From positions 1-8,080 of the forward strand of contig JACIYY010000202.1 in the NCBI GenBank assembly GCA_014359685.1: 8,080 nucleotides of DNA. Reading direction: 5' to 3'. A program made the position numbers and the translations under genes. Under the pieces are notes generated by a model that did no database searches, was not told the DNA's origin, and was given only the letters and a program-made list of their open reading frames with translations. This DNA comes from Porphyrobacter sp. (GTDB taxonomy: Bacteria; Pseudomonadota; Alphaproteobacteria; Sphingomonadales; Sphingomonadaceae). Below, one piece after another: positions 6,800 to 8,080 of this stretch (positions within the stretch are counted from its first letter, which is position 1; every line of letters starts with the position of its first letter).

Positions 6800-7477
6800 A
6801 TGTCTTCTCAACACGATCAGGGCCACAGCGTCCTCGGCACCGCAGCCGGGATCGGGCTGGCGCTGGGCGCGGTCGCGCTCGGCACCGTGCTGTCCACCCG
6901 GCCCCGCCGGCGCGGCGGCAACGGCGATGACGCGCCCGGCTTCACCGCCCGGCGAAGCTTCGGCAAATACGATGTTGTCGGCCGCACCGTCACGATCCGC
7001 AAGCCGCGCGCCGAACTGTTCGCCTTCTGGCGCGATTTCCAGAACCTGCCCAAGGTGATGGAGAAGCTCGTCAGCGTGCGCCCCACCGGCGCGCAGGGCC
7101 GATCGGTGTGGACCATCCGCGCCCCCGGAGGTCGCACGGTCGAGGTGGAGACCGAGATCGCGCGCGAGGTGGAGGGCGAACTGATCGCCTGGCGCTCGGT
7201 CGAAGGCTCCGACATCGACACCGAAGGGCGCGTCACCTTCGAGGATGCGCCGGGCGAGCGGGGCACGCGCGTCGGCCTGATCATCGCCTACGATGCGCCG
7301 GCCGGAGCGGTGGGGCGCATGGCCGCCAAGCTGTTCCTGCGCGAACCGGCGATCCAGGCGCGGCACGACCTCAAGCGCTTCAAGATGCTGATGGAAACGG
7401 GCGAGATCGCCACCTCCGCGCGGCGCCGCGACCACACCCGCGCCGCGCAACACGACACCCGGCAGGAGTACGCCTGA
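6800..7477 (+). CDS. Membrane-anchored SRPBCC (START-like) domain protein
   Basis: The product is 225 residues and belongs to the SRPBCC/polyketide cyclase-like superfamily, whose fold holds a deep hydrophobic ligand pocket; the ligand here is unknown. A hydrophobic segment (about 11-31, [20 protein letters not shown]) ends at the basic RPRRRGG and looks like a membrane anchor. The SRPBCC domain spans about 57-200: it opens with [24 protein letters not shown] and ends with the helix carrying [14 protein letters not shown] (190-203), typical of this subgroup. The C-terminal tail is charged. The stop TGA shares its last base with the ATG of the alcohol dehydrogenase (TGATG), so the two are translationally coupled. 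This pairing suggests a shared metabolic or stress role, but the substrate cannot be inferred. Confidence 0.88.
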   Translation: MSSQHDQGHSVLGTAAGIGLALGAVALGTVLSTRPRRRGGNGDDAPGFTARRSFGKYDVVGRTVTIRKPRAELFAFWRDFQNLPKVMEKLVSVRPTGAQGRSVWTIRAPGGRTVEVETEIAREVEGELIAWRSVEGSDIDTEGRVTFEDAPGERGTRVGLIIAYDAPAGAVGRMAAKLFLREPAIQARHDLKRFKMLMETGEIATSARRRDHTRAAQHDTRQEYA

Positions 7478-7985
7478 TGAGAGCCCTCACCTGGCACGGC
7501 AGCAAGGACGTGCGAGTCGAAACGGTCGACGATCCCGAGATCATCAACCCGCGCGACGCGATCATCAAGGTCACCTCGACCGCGATCTGCGGGTCGGACC
7601 TCCACCTCTATGACGGGGTCATCCCCGGCATGAAGCCCGGCGACGTGCTGGGCCACGAGTTCATGGGCGAGGTGGTGGAGACCGGCAGCGGCAGCACGCT
7701 GCACAAGGGGCAGCGGGTGGTGGTGCCCTTCACCATCAGCTGCGGCGGCTGCTTCCACTGCCACATCGAGCAATATTCCGCCTGCGAGAACTCCAACCCG
7801 GTCGAAAAGCAGGACATTTCGGCGACGCTCTACGGCCAACCGATGGCGGGCCTGTTCGGCTACTCGCACCTCACCGGCGGCTATTCGGGCGGGCAGGCGG
7901 AATATGTCCGCGTGCCGTTCTCCGATGTCGGACCGATCGTGGTCCCCGACCACCTTGAGGACGACAAGGTGCTGTTCCTGTCGGA
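7477..7985 (+). CDS. Zinc-dependent alcohol dehydrogenase, formaldehyde-dehydrogenase-like (3' part lost at a junction)
   Basis: This is a medium-chain NAD(P)-dependent dehydrogenase. 169 codons match the family, covering the N-terminal catalytic (GroES-like) domain. Catalytic zinc ligands are C38 (AICGSDLH) and H60 with E61 ([10 protein letters not shown]). The structural zinc cysteines are C89, C92, C95 and C103. The [20 protein letters not shown] block (128-147) is typical of glutathione-independent formaldehyde dehydrogenase-like members. AGGAG at 7464-7468 lies eight bases before the ATG, which shares a base with the upstream stop codon. After VLFLS (165-169) the family continues with a DxLPTGW-type segment and the Rossmann domain, but here the sequence becomes unrelated. 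The frame stays open to the window end only because the antisense of groEL is open in this frame. Residues encoded after about 7985 should not be trusted as part of this protein. Confidence 0.92.
7981..7985. other. Chimeric junction between dehydrogenase and antisense groEL
   Basis: Plus-strand dehydrogenase similarity runs through the TCG serine codon at 7981-7983 and perhaps two bases further. Minus-strand GroEL similarity runs from 8078 down to about 7983. The two alignments meet with three to five shared bases, like a microhomology or short-overlap join. The left side is alphaproteobacterial in character, and the right side resembles actinobacterial GroEL. Confidence 0.75.
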
Positions 7986-8078
7986 GAAGGTGTTACGGAT
8001 CTTGTTCACGACCAGGGTCGACAGGGCCTCGCCCTCGACGTCCTCGGCGATGATCAGCAGCGGCTTACCGGCCTGGAT
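7983..8078 (-). CDS. groEL: Internal fragment of chaperonin GroEL (partial at both ends)
   Basis: Read on the minus strand from 8078, 32 codons encode [19 protein letters not shown] followed by [13 protein letters not shown]. This is the unmistakable apical-domain stretch of the 60-kDa chaperonin GroEL, at roughly residues 240-272 of E. coli GroEL, including the substrate-binding helix. From memory of the family, NKIRNTF or NKIRGTF with EALSTLVV is typical of Actinobacteria, while alphaproteobacterial GroEL usually reads EALATLVVNKLRGG. The fragment lacks everything before and after; the conserved VAVKAPGFGDRRKAM that should follow is replaced by dehydrogenase antisense. GGT and CGT codons appear in this short piece, unlike the GGC/CGC-dominated genes to the left. 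It is not an independent functional gene here. Confidence 0.88.
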
Positions 8079-8080
8079 GA

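Noticed and set aside
5488..6930. Open frame of 480 codons on the plus strand over cobS and into the SRPBCC gene
   Set aside because: It is antisense to an intact CobS-family gene, shows no motifs, and is histidine/aspartate/arginine-rich as antisense frames here tend to be.
7984..8080. Continuation of the alcohol dehydrogenase to the window end
   Set aside because: The frame stays open, but the residues after VLFLS do not match the family, and the same bases encode GroEL on the opposite strand.

Overview
The window is about 70% GC by eye and mostly carries alphaproteobacterial housekeeping genes. The best fit is the Sphingomonadales (Sphingomonas or Erythrobacter-like). Reasons are the def/recR/fmt/truA cluster, the style of the CobS-type ATPase, and the class A penicillin-binding protein with its YLSNAYFG motif. 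This placement rests on recognising protein families, not on a search.

Left part (1-3215): peptide deformylase (def, minus strand, cut by the left edge) is separated by 412 bases from recR (minus strand). recR is transcribed away from the fmt-truA pair (plus strand). Def and Fmt are the two ends of the formyl-methionine cycle: Fmt formylates initiator Met-tRNA, and deformylase removes the formyl group from finished proteins. RecR acts in recombinational repair and TruA modifies tRNA anticodon stems. The def-recR gap holds a good sigma70-like promoter whose predicted transcription start falls on the def ATG, and a tandem repeat of exactly 46 bases that ends at the recR stop codon.

Middle part (3225-6642): two minus-strand genes, a bifunctional class A penicillin-binding protein (glycosyltransferase plus transpeptidase) and a CobS-type AAA+ ATPase. 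No cobT partner lies next to cobS inside the window.

Right part (6643-7983): a divergent intergenic region with a weak candidate general-stress (EcfG-type) promoter leads into a membrane-anchored SRPBCC protein. Its stop codon shares one base with the start of a zinc-dependent alcohol dehydrogenase, so the two form a tight operon.

Right end (about 7981-8080): the dehydrogenase breaks off in mid-domain. The last 96 or so bases, read on the minus strand, encode an apical-domain piece of chaperonin GroEL of an actinobacterial rather than alphaproteobacterial type. The simplest reading is a chimeric junction (misassembly or contamination). This is the most notable anomaly in the window. I found no new defence, mobile or biosynthetic system; the remaining observations are small regulatory and repeat features.
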